A DNA stretch of 64,000 nucleotides from Candidatus Desulfofervidaceae bacterium. GTDB taxonomy: Bacteria > Desulfobacterota > Desulfofervidia > Desulfofervidales > Desulfofervidaceae. Each line of letters begins with the position of its first letter. Position 1 is the stretch's first letter. Positions 37,672 to 48,053 of this stretch are shown one piece after another. The DNA is taken from contig JALWFG010000005.1 in assembly GCA_027038965.1 (NCBI GenBank), positions 186,001-250,000 of the forward strand. Reading direction: 5' to 3'. The notes beneath the pieces were generated by a model. That model searched no databases, was not told where the DNA came from, and saw only the letters and a program-made list of their open reading frames with translations. Made by a program: the position numbers and the translations under genes.

Positions 37672-38337
37672 ATGAAACCAGAGTCTTGGCAAAAATTAGT
37701 CCTTCCAGTATCCTCTCATTTAATAAATATTTGGTTTAAAACCTGTCATATCATCACTAAATATGAAACTCCCCCTCCACCACAGGCCATATACGTAGGT
37801 TGGCATTCTATTCTACCCGCCTTTCTATACTTAGGCCAAAAGAAAAACATGGCCACGATGGTAAGTAAGAGTAAAGATGGAGACCTAATCACTCCCTTCT
37901 TTAAGCGGTTGGGGTTTGAGGTCGTCAGAGGTTCACGGTATAAGGGTAGCACAAGTGCCCTTAAGGGGATGTTAAGGGTGATTAAAAAAGGATTAAATGT
38001 GGGATTGGCCATTGATGGTTCGCGGGGACCGGCAAGAAAACCCCAAGGGGGGGCAGTTTTTCTGGCCATGTATACTGGTTTACCCTTAATTGGGGTAAGT
38101 GTGGCTTACAGCCATTACATAACCTTGCCTACTTGGGATAAAATGGAAATCCCGTTGCCTTTTTCCAAAATGGGAATCGTCTTTGGCACTCCTATTTTTT
38201 TTCCTTCTAAAATGGGGAAAAAAAACTTTCAAAAAAAATTGCTATTTGTTGAAGAATATATGTTTAAAATTCACCATCTGGCCAAAAATTTGGTTAATTC
38301 TCCCCAAGATACCGCTTCCAAATTTGGTTTATTTTAG
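37672..38337 (+). CDS. DUF374 lysophospholipid acyltransferase-like protein
   Basis: The 221-residue protein shows YVGWHSILPAFLYL (His of the HX4D-like region), STSALKGMLRVIKKGLNVGLAIDGSRGPARKP and GLPLIGVSVAY. This is the pattern of DUF374/LPLAT-like proteins near lipid A biosynthesis genes. It is probably membrane-associated and may acylate a lipid A or glycerolipid precursor. ATG 37672 is chosen because the frame upstream runs into the opposite-strand tRNA. The 3' end overlaps convergent glnE by 44 bp. Confidence 0.85.
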   Translation: MKPESWQKLVLPVSSHLINIWFKTCHIITKYETPPPPQAIYVGWHSILPAFLYLGQKKNMATMVSKSKDGDLITPFFKRLGFEVVRGSRYKGSTSALKGMLRVIKKGLNVGLAIDGSRGPARKPQGGAVFLAMYTGLPLIGVSVAYSHYITLPTWDKMEIPLPFSKMGIVFGTPIFFPSKMGKKNFQKKLLFVEEYMFKIHHLAKNLVNSPQDTASKFGLF

Positions 38338-41188
38338 CCCGCAGCTCCTTTAGATGGATTATAAACTCGGCTGGACTGATTTTTAACGGTGGGCCCTTTA
38401 ATCCCCAATAATTCCATATTTCTTCCAATTCTGGTTCTGTAAGGGCAATCTCTGAAGACCGGTCATACACAAGGTTAAGACGGTGCTCCAATGCCTTAAG
38501 TAAATTATACCCCTCAGTCAAAACTTCAATTTCCTCATTGGGCAAAATACCTGTTTCCTTAAACGCCTTTAGAAACTTAAAAGTATGTCGTCTTCTTATC
38601 CTGGGATATTTCCCTCCGTAGAGTAATTGAAAATATTGCACCAAAAATTCAATTTCTATCAATCCCCCTTTGCCCAATTTGAGATTAAACTTACCTTGAC
38701 TCTCTTTTGCCCTTTCAACTAAAATTCGTTTCCGCATTTCAGAGATTTCCTTTTTCCAATCTATTTTTTGAGGATAACCAAAAACAAGCTTCTGGCGAAA
38801 TTGCTCCCAATTTGTAGCCAACTCGGAAGAACCACATATGACCCGTGCCCTCAATAGAGTCTGTTTTTCCCATGGTCGGGATTGCTTCTGATGATAATCT
38901 TTAAAGGCCGTAAAGGAAACAACCAAGGGGCCAAATCGGCCTGAGGGACGTAATCGGGTATCAATGTCATAGCCGGGTCCACTGGGATGAGGAATGGTCA
39001 AAATGGAAATCAACCGTTGAGCCATCTTTACAAAGTAAACGTGGGCCTGCTGACTTAAATTCAAAGGGGTTTCAGGAGGATAGTCATAAATAAAAATCAG
39101 GTCTAAATCAGAATGATAGGCCATCTCATGACTACCTAGTTTGCCCAAGCCTACAACAACAAATGGAAAATCCACAACGCTTCCCTTTTTCTCCATTTCT
39201 TCTCTGGCCCAAATATATGCCCTTTCTAAGGCAATCTCAGCCACAGAAGTCAGTTGTTGTGAAACACTAAGGACACTCAGCTTACCGGCTAAATCCGAAA
39301 ATCCTATTCTCAAAATTTCTTCATTTTTGAATTCCCTTAAGGCCTCTATTTTCTCCTCTAAATCCTGTTTGGACTTTGTGTAAGTATCTAACAAAGCCTT
39401 TATTGCCGTCCTCGATTTTATGGGCCTTGCCTCAGCCGCAGAAATTAATTGGTCAAAAAGGCCATAGTGCTTAACAAGCAATGAACTTAGAAATTCACTC
39501 GCCCCAAATATCTGCAAGAGCAATTGGCGTAAAGAGGGGTTTTCTTTCAATAGGGCATAAAATCCCGCCCTAGGGCCAAGACGATTTAAAAAAGAGGCCA
39601 AACGAATCAAGGCCAAATCAGGATTGACGGTATTCTTTATTTCATCTAATAGTTTAGGCAACAAAGCTGTCAGAAAACGTTGAGACTGACCTGAGACATG
39701 AGGGGTTTGCAAGTATCCTTTTAATTTCATAATTTCATCATAGGCCTTGGCGGGTTGTTTAAATCCAATTTTACCTAAATAAGAAATGGCCTCTTCTTCT
39801 AAAAGGCTATGGGTAAATAAGATTTTAAAAATGTTCTCTTCTTTTTCTTCTGGTTCCTTGGTAGCCAGCAATTCTTTAAAAAAGGCATGGACTGAACTTC
39901 TAATCTTGCCCAGGTGAATAAAAAAATTTTTTAAAGAGGCTTCCTCACGACGATTTACATATCCCATAAGACGGGCAATTTTTAGGAGAGACTTTCTATC
40001 TTTGGGCAATACATAGGTCCTAGTATAAGCTGCCATTTGACAAAAATGCTCTAGCCTACGGAGATAACGGTAGGCCCGACAAAGGAAATTTGCCTCTTCA
40101 GGTTTGATAACACTTTGCTCTTTAAGGGCCTCAATCACCGCAAAAGTATTTTGTTTACGCAAAACAGGACACCGACCACCATATATTAGTTGCAAGGTGT
40201 TCACAAAAAACTCTAATTCTCTAATTCCTCCCCTACCAATTTTGACATTAAAACGTTTTTTCTCCCTTTGGGCCTTGAAATCAAGGGCCTTTTTTAAGCT
40301 TCTGATTTCCTCTACTGCCGAGAAATCAAAATACCGACGATATACAAAAGGCTCAAGCATTTTTAGAAAAGAACTGGCCGCTTCTAAATTTCCAGCCACT
40401 GGTCTTGCCCTCAAAAGGGCTAATCTATCCAAACTTGTGCCAAAATTTTCATAATAAATCTCTGCCGCTCGAGTGGATTCCACAATTTCGCTTTCCTTGC
40501 CTCCAGGGCGAAGATTTAGATCTACATTAAATAAAGGTTCTCCATATTGGGGATGTTGAATAAAATTGGTAATCTTCTCTGCCAGCTTCACAAACTGGAC
40601 ATGAGCTTGGGAATCAACTCCTTCTTTGCTTTCATAAAAGTAAACCAAATCAATATCCGAATAATAGTTCAGCTCCTCGGCCCCCAACTTCCCAAATCCC
40701 AAAATAAAAAAGTTTGAAGGTATTCCCTGGGAGAATACTTGAGGCCAAACATGTTCATATATAGCTTGTAAACACACCTCAGCTAAGGCACTCAACTCCT
40801 TGAGGGCATCCTCTAGAGAAACGAGCTGATTGACATCCCTTGCCCAAATGCGGAGCAACTCTTTAGACTTAAACTGCCTTATAAGAAAAGGAAAATCTTC
40901 TTGACCAATAATTTCCCTTACACCTTGCCAAAGTTTATCTTTAGATTTCGCCTGTTTTATTTCACCTTCTAAAAATAGCTTGGAAACCAAATCAGGCTTT
41001 CTTACAAGTAAATTTGTAAGATAAGTAGAACTAACACAAATCCTCAACAATTGCCTGGCTGCCTCAGGGTGGGCTACAAAAAACGAAATAACCTCTTGCG
41101 GCTGTTCATCCAAAACCCTAGCAAAGGCATTGGCTCCATAGGGCCAAAGGATATGGGAAGAAAGAAGGTGTATCAGCTTATCTTTCAT
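38294..41188 (-). CDS. glnE: glutamine synthetase adenylyltransferase / adenylyl-removing enzyme
   Basis: GlnE turns glutamine synthetase off and on by adenylylating and deadenylylating a Tyr. At 964 residues it has both nucleotidyltransferase halves. The N-terminal one has FILGFGKLGAEELNYYSDID (catalytic SDIDLVYFYE); the C-terminal one has VVGLGKLGSHEMAYHSDLD (SDLDLIFIYD). Each half is followed by the LKLGKGGLIEIEFLVQ / VKIGRGGIRELEFFVN helical segment. It overlaps mltA by 11 bp. Its substrate, GlnA, begins at 62671. Confidence 0.95.
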   Translation of the reverse strand: MKDKLIHLLSSHILWPYGANAFARVLDEQPQEVISFFVAHPEAARQLLRICVSSTYLTNLLVRKPDLVSKLFLEGEIKQAKSKDKLWQGVREIIGQEDFPFLIRQFKSKELLRIWARDVNQLVSLEDALKELSALAEVCLQAIYEHVWPQVFSQGIPSNFFILGFGKLGAEELNYYSDIDLVYFYESKEGVDSQAHVQFVKLAEKITNFIQHPQYGEPLFNVDLNLRPGGKESEIVESTRAAEIYYENFGTSLDRLALLRARPVAGNLEAASSFLKMLEPFVYRRYFDFSAVEEIRSLKKALDFKAQREKKRFNVKIGRGGIRELEFFVNTLQLIYGGRCPVLRKQNTFAVIEALKEQSVIKPEEANFLCRAYRYLRRLEHFCQMAAYTRTYVLPKDRKSLLKIARLMGYVNRREEASLKNFFIHLGKIRSSVHAFFKELLATKEPEEKEENIFKILFTHSLLEEEAISYLGKIGFKQPAKAYDEIMKLKGYLQTPHVSGQSQRFLTALLPKLLDEIKNTVNPDLALIRLASFLNRLGPRAGFYALLKENPSLRQLLLQIFGASEFLSSLLVKHYGLFDQLISAAEARPIKSRTAIKALLDTYTKSKQDLEEKIEALREFKNEEILRIGFSDLAGKLSVLSVSQQLTSVAEIALERAYIWAREEMEKKGSVVDFPFVVVGLGKLGSHEMAYHSDLDLIFIYDYPPETPLNLSQQAHVYFVKMAQRLISILTIPHPSGPGYDIDTRLRPSGRFGPLVVSFTAFKDYHQKQSRPWEKQTLLRARVICGSSELATNWEQFRQKLVFGYPQKIDWKKEISEMRKRILVERAKESQGKFNLKLGKGGLIEIEFLVQYFQLLYGGKYPRIRRRHTFKFLKAFKETGILPNEEIEVLTEGYNLLKALEHRLNLVYDRSSEIALTEPELEEIWNYWGLKGPPLKISPAEFIIHLKELRAKINQIWKRYLGEN

Positions 41189-42350
41189 TTCTCTTTTTCA
41201 CCAGCACATATAAATCCCCAGGAGAATCCATATAACACGCCTGCGCCTCGGCTACCTTTCCAGTCCCAAAAAATATATCTGCTCGAGCCGACCCTTTAAT
41301 GGCCCCCCCTGTATCCTGGCTAAAGGCCAAAGATTGAAAGGATTCCCAGCCTAAAAGATCTTGGGTCTCATTTACTTTAGGAATATGGGTACTCACAAAC
41401 AAAATTGCTCCTCTAGGAATCACGCTTGGGTCTGTAGCTAAAGAATAATAAGGAGTCAAAATTTCATTTAATGCCCCCAGAGGACCTCTTTCTACAAATT
41501 TAAAAAATATATAGCTTTCATTGACTGCAAATACCTTTGGTATCCACTCAGGGTGCATCCTTAAAAAGGATTTGATATTCAAGCCATTAGGTTTTTCTAA
41601 TAGCCCCCACTGTTTCATAATCCGCCCAATACTTTGATAACGACGGCCATTTGTGGCAGCATAATGCACATAGCGCCTTTGGCCATTAGGCAAAATAATT
41701 ACCCCTGAACCCTGAACATGAAGAAAAAACAACTCTACCGGGTCATCAACCCATGCCAATTCATATCCCTTTCCCTGCAACTTTTTCTCAAAATCAATTT
41801 CCTTTCGGGTGTAAAATGGAACCACTTCGTGATGATTTACCATTCCAATCAGGGTCTTAGGGGGTAAATCTTGACCGAAGCGTCTTAATTCAAGCCTTAC
41901 CCACTCATTCGGAAGACGGTAAATGGGATAACGGTATCTGGCATCCTTTTGTAAAGACCCGTGTAATATAGGTTGGTAATACCCGGTAAAAAGCACCTGG
42001 GTGTTTGTTTTATAAAGCACAAAGTGCTTTTTTAGACACTGCCTCCAATCTGGGTCCTTTAGACACATCTTAAGACACTCCAGGGCCTCTCTCATCTCAA
42101 CCGCTGTATAAGGAATATTATTTATAAAAAAGGTATAATCCTGAGGCAAATGGGCATAATAGTTTGCACTATGCTCAAGGGCCCTCAAAAAGCCATCCGG
42201 GTCAGAAGGCTTAGGGATCTGAGGCCATTTTTTGACCCGCAGCAAAGGTTGAGGTCGTCCTTTAAAAAAAACACAATTGGGAACAAACAGACTGCAAAAT
42301 AGCAATAAAAAAAACAAACGCCCATAAAAAAACAAGTTAAATAACCGCAT
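41178..42350 (-). CDS. mltA: membrane-bound lytic murein transglycosylase A
   Basis: Peptidoglycan lytic transglycosylase, 390 residues. The N-terminus is a signal segment (about 7-27) ending LFVPNC, a poor match to a lipobox but with a Cys in place. The MltA domain contains VLFTGYYQPILHGS, FLHVQGSGVIILPNG and YVHYAATNGRRYQSIGR. The C-terminal 3D domain carries the catalytic Asp region QDTGGAIKGSARADIFFGTG. It lies upstream of glnE on the minus strand. Confidence 0.92.
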   Translation of the reverse strand: MRLFNLFFYGRLFFLLLFCSLFVPNCVFFKGRPQPLLRVKKWPQIPKPSDPDGFLRALEHSANYYAHLPQDYTFFINNIPYTAVEMREALECLKMCLKDPDWRQCLKKHFVLYKTNTQVLFTGYYQPILHGSLQKDARYRYPIYRLPNEWVRLELRRFGQDLPPKTLIGMVNHHEVVPFYTRKEIDFEKKLQGKGYELAWVDDPVELFFLHVQGSGVIILPNGQRRYVHYAATNGRRYQSIGRIMKQWGLLEKPNGLNIKSFLRMHPEWIPKVFAVNESYIFFKFVERGPLGALNEILTPYYSLATDPSVIPRGAILFVSTHIPKVNETQDLLGWESFQSLAFSQDTGGAIKGSARADIFFGTGKVAEAQACYMDSPGDLYVLVKKRNER

Positions 42351-42436
42351 ATTAATAGTTAATCTATCAATATTTTATCTTCTTTTCAAGTAAAATTGAA
42401 ACCAAAATTTGCGATTGGATTGGCCCTGATTAAACA

Positions 42437-42465
42437 TTGACTAGTCTACTCTTATTCGTTATAAC
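42437..42465 (+). promoter_or_regulatory. sigma-70 promoter of asd-rsmD
   Basis: TTGACT (42437-42442) and TATAAC (42460-42465) have 17-bp spacing, 43 bp before the asd start. The divergent mltA start is 87 bp away on the other side. Confidence 0.65.
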
Positions 42466-42508
42466 GCCATAGGCAAGAGCCATTTAACTTAAGAAGGGGG
42501 ATAAGAAA

Positions 42509-43525
42509 ATGAAGGAAGTTAATGTTGCGGTCGTGGGGGCCACTGGGGCTGTAGGAAATGAAATGGTAAAAACGCTTGAACAAAGAGATTTCCCTGTAAA
42601 AAATTTAAAGCTCCTTGCTTCCAAAAGGTCTGTAGGTAAAAAGATGAAATTCAAAGGAGAAGATATCCCCGTCTATGAATTGACTGAAGATTCCTTTCAG
42701 GACATTCAAATTGCTCTTTTTTCCGCCGGGGCTTCGGTGAGCAAACAATATGCACCCCTGGCAGCCGCAGCCGGAGCAGTGGTAATTGATAATTCCTCTG
42801 CCTTCAGGCAGGAGCCGGATATTCCTTTAGTAGTTCCTGAAGTTAATCCCCATGCCATTGCCCAATACAAAAACCGTGGCATTATTGCTAACCCCAATTG
42901 TTCTACCATCCAGATGGTTGTGGCGTTAAAGCCTATCCATGATGTAGCCAGGATAAAACGAGTCATTGTGGCTACCTATCAGGCTGTTTCTGGTACAGGT
43001 CAGAAGGCCATTGATGAGTTAGAAACCCAAGTAAGGCAGCTTTTTAATTTCAAACCCGTTACGCCAAACGTTTATCCCCACCAGATTGCCTTTAACTGCC
43101 TACCTCACATAGATGTCTTTTTTGAAAACGGCTATACCAAAGAAGAAATGAAGATGTATTACGAGACGAAAAAAATCATGGAAGACAGTTCTATTACAGT
43201 CAGTGCTACCTGTGTGCGTGTTCCTGTATTTTATGGCCATTCAGAAGCTGTCCACATGGAACTAGAAAAGAAACTTACGGCCAATGAAGTGCGTGAGATA
43301 TTAAGCAAGGCACCGGGAGTGATTGTAGTGGACGATCCATCCCATAATCTCTATCCTCTAGCCATAGAAGCAGCAGGTAAGGACGAAGTATTCGTAGGCC
43401 GCATTCGTGAGGATTTGGCCTTTGAAAACGGTATTGCTTTCTGGGTGGTAGCTGATAATATCCGCAAAGGGGCAGCCCTAAATGCGGTGCAAATTGCGGA
43501 GATTTTGTTGAATAAATACCTGTAA
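42509..43525 (+). CDS. asd: aspartate-semialdehyde dehydrogenase
   Basis: NADPH-dependent reduction of aspartyl phosphate, feeding lysine, threonine and methionine synthesis. The protein (338 residues) has VVGATGAVGNEMVKTLEQR, the active-site Cys in NPNCSTIQMVVAL, and the catalytic His region VPVFYGHSEAVHME. A strong AAGGGGG site precedes the ATG. Its product is also the presumed carbon substrate of the DUF39 homocysteine enzyme at 33759-34931. rsmD follows directly. Confidence 0.95.
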   Translation: MKEVNVAVVGATGAVGNEMVKTLEQRDFPVKNLKLLASKRSVGKKMKFKGEDIPVYELTEDSFQDIQIALFSAGASVSKQYAPLAAAAGAVVIDNSSAFRQEPDIPLVVPEVNPHAIAQYKNRGIIANPNCSTIQMVVALKPIHDVARIKRVIVATYQAVSGTGQKAIDELETQVRQLFNFKPVTPNVYPHQIAFNCLPHIDVFFENGYTKEEMKMYYETKKIMEDSSITVSATCVRVPVFYGHSEAVHMELEKKLTANEVREILSKAPGVIVVDDPSHNLYPLAIEAAGKDEVFVGRIREDLAFENGIAFWVVADNIRKGAALNAVQIAEILLNKYL

Positions 43526-44077
43526 ATGCGGGTAATCACAGGAAAGTATAAAGGCCGGCGTTTGCTTGTACCTGCCGGCCTTAAAATCAGGCCCACCAGT
43601 GACAGGGTTAAAGAATCCATCTTTAATATATTACCACCCTTCTCCCAAGACACCATTGTCCTTGACCTTTATGCCGGCACAGGCAATCTGGGAATAGAGG
43701 CCCTTAGCCGAGGCGCAAAAAGAGCCGTCTTTATAGACAAGCACCATCTAGCCATCCAGACAATTAAAAAGAATCTCCTAGCACTGGGGATAAAAAAAGA
43801 AGCTGTCATTTACAAACGGGACATCCTAAAAGGACTTAACTTTCTTAAAGACACCTATCACCTCATTTTCATGGACCCTCCTTACGCCAAGGGTTATGTG
43901 GAAAAAACATTAAATCTTATCCGCCATCTACCCGGGTTATTGGCAAAAGAGGGAATTATTGTCATAGAACATTCCCCTCAAGAGCGATTTTCTCTTAAAG
44001 GATTTTTGTTAATAGATAAAAGACAGTATGGCCAAACCGAAGTAAGCTTTTTGCGGACTAATTCATTTAAGGCATAA
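43526..44077 (+). CDS. rsmD: 16S rRNA (guanine-966-N2)-methyltransferase
   Basis: The 183-residue SAM methyltransferase has RVITGKYKGRRL at the start, RPTSDRVKESIFNIL, motif I LDLYAGTGNLGIEALSRGA and the catalytic FMDPPYAKGYV. It methylates G966 in the 30S subunit. The start codon follows the asd stop immediately, so the two are co-translated. It converges on cobN with a 24-bp gap. Confidence 0.93.
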   Translation: MRVITGKYKGRRLLVPAGLKIRPTSDRVKESIFNILPPFSQDTIVLDLYAGTGNLGIEALSRGAKRAVFIDKHHLAIQTIKKNLLALGIKKEAVIYKRDILKGLNFLKDTYHLIFMDPPYAKGYVEKTLNLIRHLPGLLAKEGIIVIEHSPQERFSLKGFLLIDKRQYGQTEVSFLRTNSFKA

Positions 44078-44101
44078 AAACTAAAGTAGGTAAACCAATA
44101 A

Positions 44102-47100
44102 TCACTTATCCGCCAGTGTTTTTTGCATTAACCTTGCCCAGTTTTCTACTTCTTCTGCCGTAATTACGTCCACCATTCCACCCTGAAATTCACCCCTAGT
44201 ATCGCCCATATCTTCTTCCAACCAGCCTTCTATCTCCAGATATGTTTCTTTAAGTCTCTCTAGCACCTCCGGGTCAGCTTGCCAGAGACCCCGCTCATGG
44301 GCCTCTAAGAGACGACGAGATATCTCCTCCATGGCCCAAGGGTTATTTTTTTGAAAGAAATCTCGCATCTCCTCATCAAGGACGAATTTGCGAGCAATAT
44401 CGTCAAAAATCCAGTCGTCTACCTGCTGCGTGGTTGCCTCCCAACCAAAGACGCGTCCAATCCGCTTGCTGATATCACCAGCACCTTTATAGCCATGACG
44501 CTTCATGCCCTCTATCCATTTGGGATTGAGCAATTTAGTACGCACCACCCGTCTTATTTCGTCCGCCAAATCATTAACTTCTATCTTTTCGGGGTCACGG
44601 GTGTCACCATAGTAGGCCTTTATCTCCCTTCCCGAATATACCTTGGCCGCTGCCGTAAGGCCTCCGTGAGTGCCAAAATAACAACAACAGCCAAATAAAT
44701 CATATTCATCACTGACGACTTTATTAAAAGTAGCTTCCACTGTCCTTAAGTTTTCTATCAGCTGCTGATGTGAAGGTTTGCCAAACACATCCTTTCCATA
44801 GGCATACCCATTCCAGTAAACGAATATATCGGCTAAGTCCTTTTCTTCCTTCCATGCTGAGGCATAAACGGCCAGATTTACACCTGCCATATAAGTGCCA
44901 GGTTTACTGGCAAAAATGCGGTAAGTTGCCTCACGCCAGGCCTCTTTATTCGATTCTGTTTTTCCTTTAGAGTTTAGCTGTTCTAGGGTGTGTTTGCGCA
45001 CAAAATTCATCTCTACTGGCTCATCCAGGCCCGCCACTGTCATGATGGCTTCATCTATCAACTCTATACAATTGGAGAAATTATCCCGCGTAATTCCAGA
45101 CACCCGGATAGTAACATCAATACGGGGACGTTTTAGCTCTTCTAAAGGAATAACCTCAAAACTCTTTACCCGTCCATTACTGCGCCAAATTGGCCTGACC
45201 CCTAACAAATACATTATCTGGGCCATGCCTTCGCCATCAGACCACATGATGTCCGTGCACATCCAGTAAAAACCTATATTTTCTGGATAACGTCCTTCTT
45301 CTTTTAAATGCTTGGCGAGAGTGGCTTCGGCCAATCTCATTCCAATCCGCCAGGCTGCTTTCGTCGGCACACGCTGGGGATCTAAGGAGTAAAAATTCCG
45401 CCCTGTCGGCAGCACATCAGGTCGCCCTCTGGTAATCAAACCTGAAGGGCCAGGAGAAATATAACCACCAGCAAATCCGCGCAATAAACTATCTACTTCT
45501 TTACTGGCTTCAATACGCCTGTTTATCTCCAAGACCTTCTCTTTAAGCAAAGCAAGTTGTGGCAAGCTCGTCTTCTCTTTGAACCAATCACCCATGACTT
45601 CTTGAGCTAACTTCTCTAAAGGAAATTCAGGGTTGTTGTTTAAAAATGTCCTGATAAATGACTTGGATAATTCCTCCAGACGAGAGAGCAATTGCCCATA
45701 GGTAAGCTTTAAGACAGGATGGTAATAATCAGGTCTATTTAAAACTTCTTGTATATCTAAACCCATAAGAGTTAAGAGAGCGCGTCTAAAAGAAATACTT
45801 TCTCCATCGTCATAGCGTAAAATGGCCCGTATAAATTCCACCCGTTTTTCCCCTTTTGGCAACTCACCAAAGATGTGCATACCATCCTGTGTCTGGCTGG
45901 AGCGAATGCGGGTCAAGACCTCATGCAACCTTTTTACAATTTCACCAAAGGGCATATCTTCTTCCAAGTGGATTTCCTTATCCAATTTTGTGTCTTTTAT
46001 TTTATCTAGAATCATGTGCTCCAGAGCGTGCGCCCGCGCCTTATCGCTAATCTGAGCTTGTTGATATTCATCTAAAAGCCGCTCCAATTCAGCCAGACCT
46101 TCATAAAGTCCACTCTCTACCAACACCGTTTGCATGTGGTCTACCAGTGTGGCATAGCTCCGCCGTTTGGCAATTACCCCTTCAGGGAGATTGTCTGAGT
46201 TGTAAATGTAAAGATGTGGCAATCTATCTATGGCTAAATCAGGGAAGCAAGCGGCCGAAAGCCCTACCCCTTTTCCAGGCAAAAATTCCAGGTTGCCATG
46301 TGTTCCCACATGAACAATGACATCCACCCCAAATATGTCCTGTAAATAGCGATAAGTGGCAATATACTGATGGGGTGGTGGTACATCAGGATCGTGCAAA
46401 ATTTTACACACCCGACCATCGCAGCGGGGACCTGCACAACCCCGTTTGGGTTGAACACAGACCACAGCATTACCATAACTTACGCCGGTAACAACGATTT
46501 TGCCATCATAAACCATGGCCGCCGGCACGCCATGCATGGGTTCACCCGGAGGGTTACCCCAGACTTCGCAAATGCGCTTTTTTACCTTATCAGGATAGGC
46601 ATCAAACCACTTTTGATAAGTCTCTAGGGAAAGCAAGGCTAAAGCTCCGCCTTTGTTGACAATCTCTTCTACCGTTGTCCAACGAAATTCAGAAATGGCC
46701 TTACGGGACATAATGGTTTCTATTAATTCTTTGCCGTCCTTTGGTGGATGGGCAATCTCATAACCCTCTGACTTCAGCCGATTTAAAATCCGGGCAACAC
46801 TTTCCAGGGTATCTAGATGTGCTCCCCCACCAACGCTGGCCTCTACACTCACACAAGGATTATTATGTAAAATAAAGGCAATTTTCTTTTGTGATTTGGG
46901 TTTATACCTCAACTCAACCCACTTTTTTACCCGTTCGGCCAGGTGCTGACACCGCTCTTTAATGGCCGTTCTTTCTTCTACCGTCGTACCAGTAACACTA
47001 TCCTGAAATTTCCTGGCTGCACTAACAATAATGGGCTCAATTACCCCCTCAAATTCAGGCATAGCTACAGACCAGCCAATCTCTGCCCCAAGCCCTTGTG

Positions 47101-47995
47101 GATCTTTTTCCCATTCAGAAATGGTTTTGTGATAAGAAACAACAGGCTGGAATACAGGCACGCCCAGTTGTTTCAAAAGCTCTGCCCCGGTTATGGCTCC
47201 GTACGGGTCAGTTAAATCATCTCCTACCTCCCGGCCCAGAAAAAAGGCCTGAAGTTTGATTAAGGCATCAATGCGAGGAGTGCCATCGGGCGTTAAAAAG
47301 TACTCCTTGATAACCTGCGCACTCCCCTTTGCCCCAACACTCTCGTCTTTGGTACTGTAAGAAAAGACCGGGATGACATTCAATCCAAGTGATTCTAAGA
47401 CTTCTATAAGGGTGTCTTCTATGTCTAAAGTACGATTTACCCAATAATAACGGGAAATAAGCAGACCCACTGTCGGTGCGTCCTTGGGTTGATACCAGGC
47501 AAGATAACTTTCAACATCGTCAAAGTATTTATCTGCCCGCGGGTGATAAATCCCCTGCCAAGGCATATCTTTTGGTGGTTGATAATCTATCTCATATCCA
47601 AGCGCTTCTTTAAGTATATAACAAACAAGGTTTAAAAAGTTTTCTTCGCCACCAAAGTTAAGATAACGATGAGCCGTGGTAACGAGTTCTGCCTGCACCG
47701 AAGATAACACCCAATAGGCTGGATCGTGCGAGAGGCAGATTAGTGGTTTTTGCTGCGCAAGTCGCTTTAATTCAGGCTCCAAACTATTCCAGAACGCCTC
47801 AGAAGAACGGTAAAGCAGAATTAAATCTGCCTCTTCTAGTGCGCTGAGGGCTTCTGTATAAGTATTTTCATCTGTACTTAAGGTGTAATTAGAAAAGATT
47901 TTTGCCTGTAAAAAAGGCAACTTCTGACATGCCTTGACCAGCATCCCTACATGAGAACTCCACATAATGGCAGCGAGTTTAATCTTCTGCATCAT
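44102..47995 (-). CDS. cobN: CobN/magnesium-chelatase H-family metal chelatase subunit
   Basis: The 1297-residue large chelatase subunit has VHVGTHGNLEFLPGKGVGL, PHLYIYNSDNLPEGVIAKRR, a VTGVSYGNAVVCVQPKRGC region and C-terminal DYLFGCCCYFGTHGGL-like sequence (here SDEYDLFGCCCYFGTHGG). It inserts cobalt into a corrin ring in aerobic-type cobalamin synthesis; in anaerobes CobN-like proteins also occur without CobST. No other cob gene is close. Two ATG codons follow AGGAGG in tandem (47995 and 47992). A terminator-like leader lies upstream. Confidence 0.9.
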   Translation of the reverse strand: MMQKIKLAAIMWSSHVGMLVKACQKLPFLQAKIFSNYTLSTDENTYTEALSALEEADLILLYRSSEAFWNSLEPELKRLAQQKPLICLSHDPAYWVLSSVQAELVTTAHRYLNFGGEENFLNLVCYILKEALGYEIDYQPPKDMPWQGIYHPRADKYFDDVESYLAWYQPKDAPTVGLLISRYYWVNRTLDIEDTLIEVLESLGLNVIPVFSYSTKDESVGAKGSAQVIKEYFLTPDGTPRIDALIKLQAFFLGREVGDDLTDPYGAITGAELLKQLGVPVFQPVVSYHKTISEWEKDPQGLGAEIGWSVAMPEFEGVIEPIIVSAARKFQDSVTGTTVEERTAIKERCQHLAERVKKWVELRYKPKSQKKIAFILHNNPCVSVEASVGGGAHLDTLESVARILNRLKSEGYEIAHPPKDGKELIETIMSRKAISEFRWTTVEEIVNKGGALALLSLETYQKWFDAYPDKVKKRICEVWGNPPGEPMHGVPAAMVYDGKIVVTGVSYGNAVVCVQPKRGCAGPRCDGRVCKILHDPDVPPPHQYIATYRYLQDIFGVDVIVHVGTHGNLEFLPGKGVGLSAACFPDLAIDRLPHLYIYNSDNLPEGVIAKRRSYATLVDHMQTVLVESGLYEGLAELERLLDEYQQAQISDKARAHALEHMILDKIKDTKLDKEIHLEEDMPFGEIVKRLHEVLTRIRSSQTQDGMHIFGELPKGEKRVEFIRAILRYDDGESISFRRALLTLMGLDIQEVLNRPDYYHPVLKLTYGQLLSRLEELSKSFIRTFLNNNPEFPLEKLAQEVMGDWFKEKTSLPQLALLKEKVLEINRRIEASKEVDSLLRGFAGGYISPGPSGLITRGRPDVLPTGRNFYSLDPQRVPTKAAWRIGMRLAEATLAKHLKEEGRYPENIGFYWMCTDIMWSDGEGMAQIMYLLGVRPIWRSNGRVKSFEVIPLEELKRPRIDVTIRVSGITRDNFSNCIELIDEAIMTVAGLDEPVEMNFVRKHTLEQLNSKGKTESNKEAWREATYRIFASKPGTYMAGVNLAVYASAWKEEKDLADIFVYWNGYAYGKDVFGKPSHQQLIENLRTVEATFNKVVSDEYDLFGCCCYFGTHGGLTAAAKVYSGREIKAYYGDTRDPEKIEVNDLADEIRRVVRTKLLNPKWIEGMKRHGYKGAGDISKRIGRVFGWEATTQQVDDWIFDDIARKFVLDEEMRDFFQKNNPWAMEEISRRLLEAHERGLWQADPEVLERLKETYLEIEGWLEEDMGDTRGEFQGGMVDVITAEEVENWARLMQKTLADK

Positions 47996-48003
47996 TTCCT
48001 CCT

Positions 48004-48053
48004 AAAAAAACAAAAAGCCACGCAGGCCCTGTTTAAGCCTTCGTGGCTTTTAT
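48004..48053 (-). terminator. terminator-like hairpin in the cobN leader
   Basis: On the minus strand an imperfect stem (AAAAGCCACG with CGTGGCTTTT, plus inner AGGC/GCCT) is followed by TTTTTGTTTTTTT, just before the cobN Shine-Dalgarno. A possible promoter (TTGACC and GATAAT) lies about 50 bp further upstream. The hairpin therefore seems to be inside the cobN leader rather than at the end of another gene. No cobalamin-riboswitch core was recognised. Confidence 0.55.
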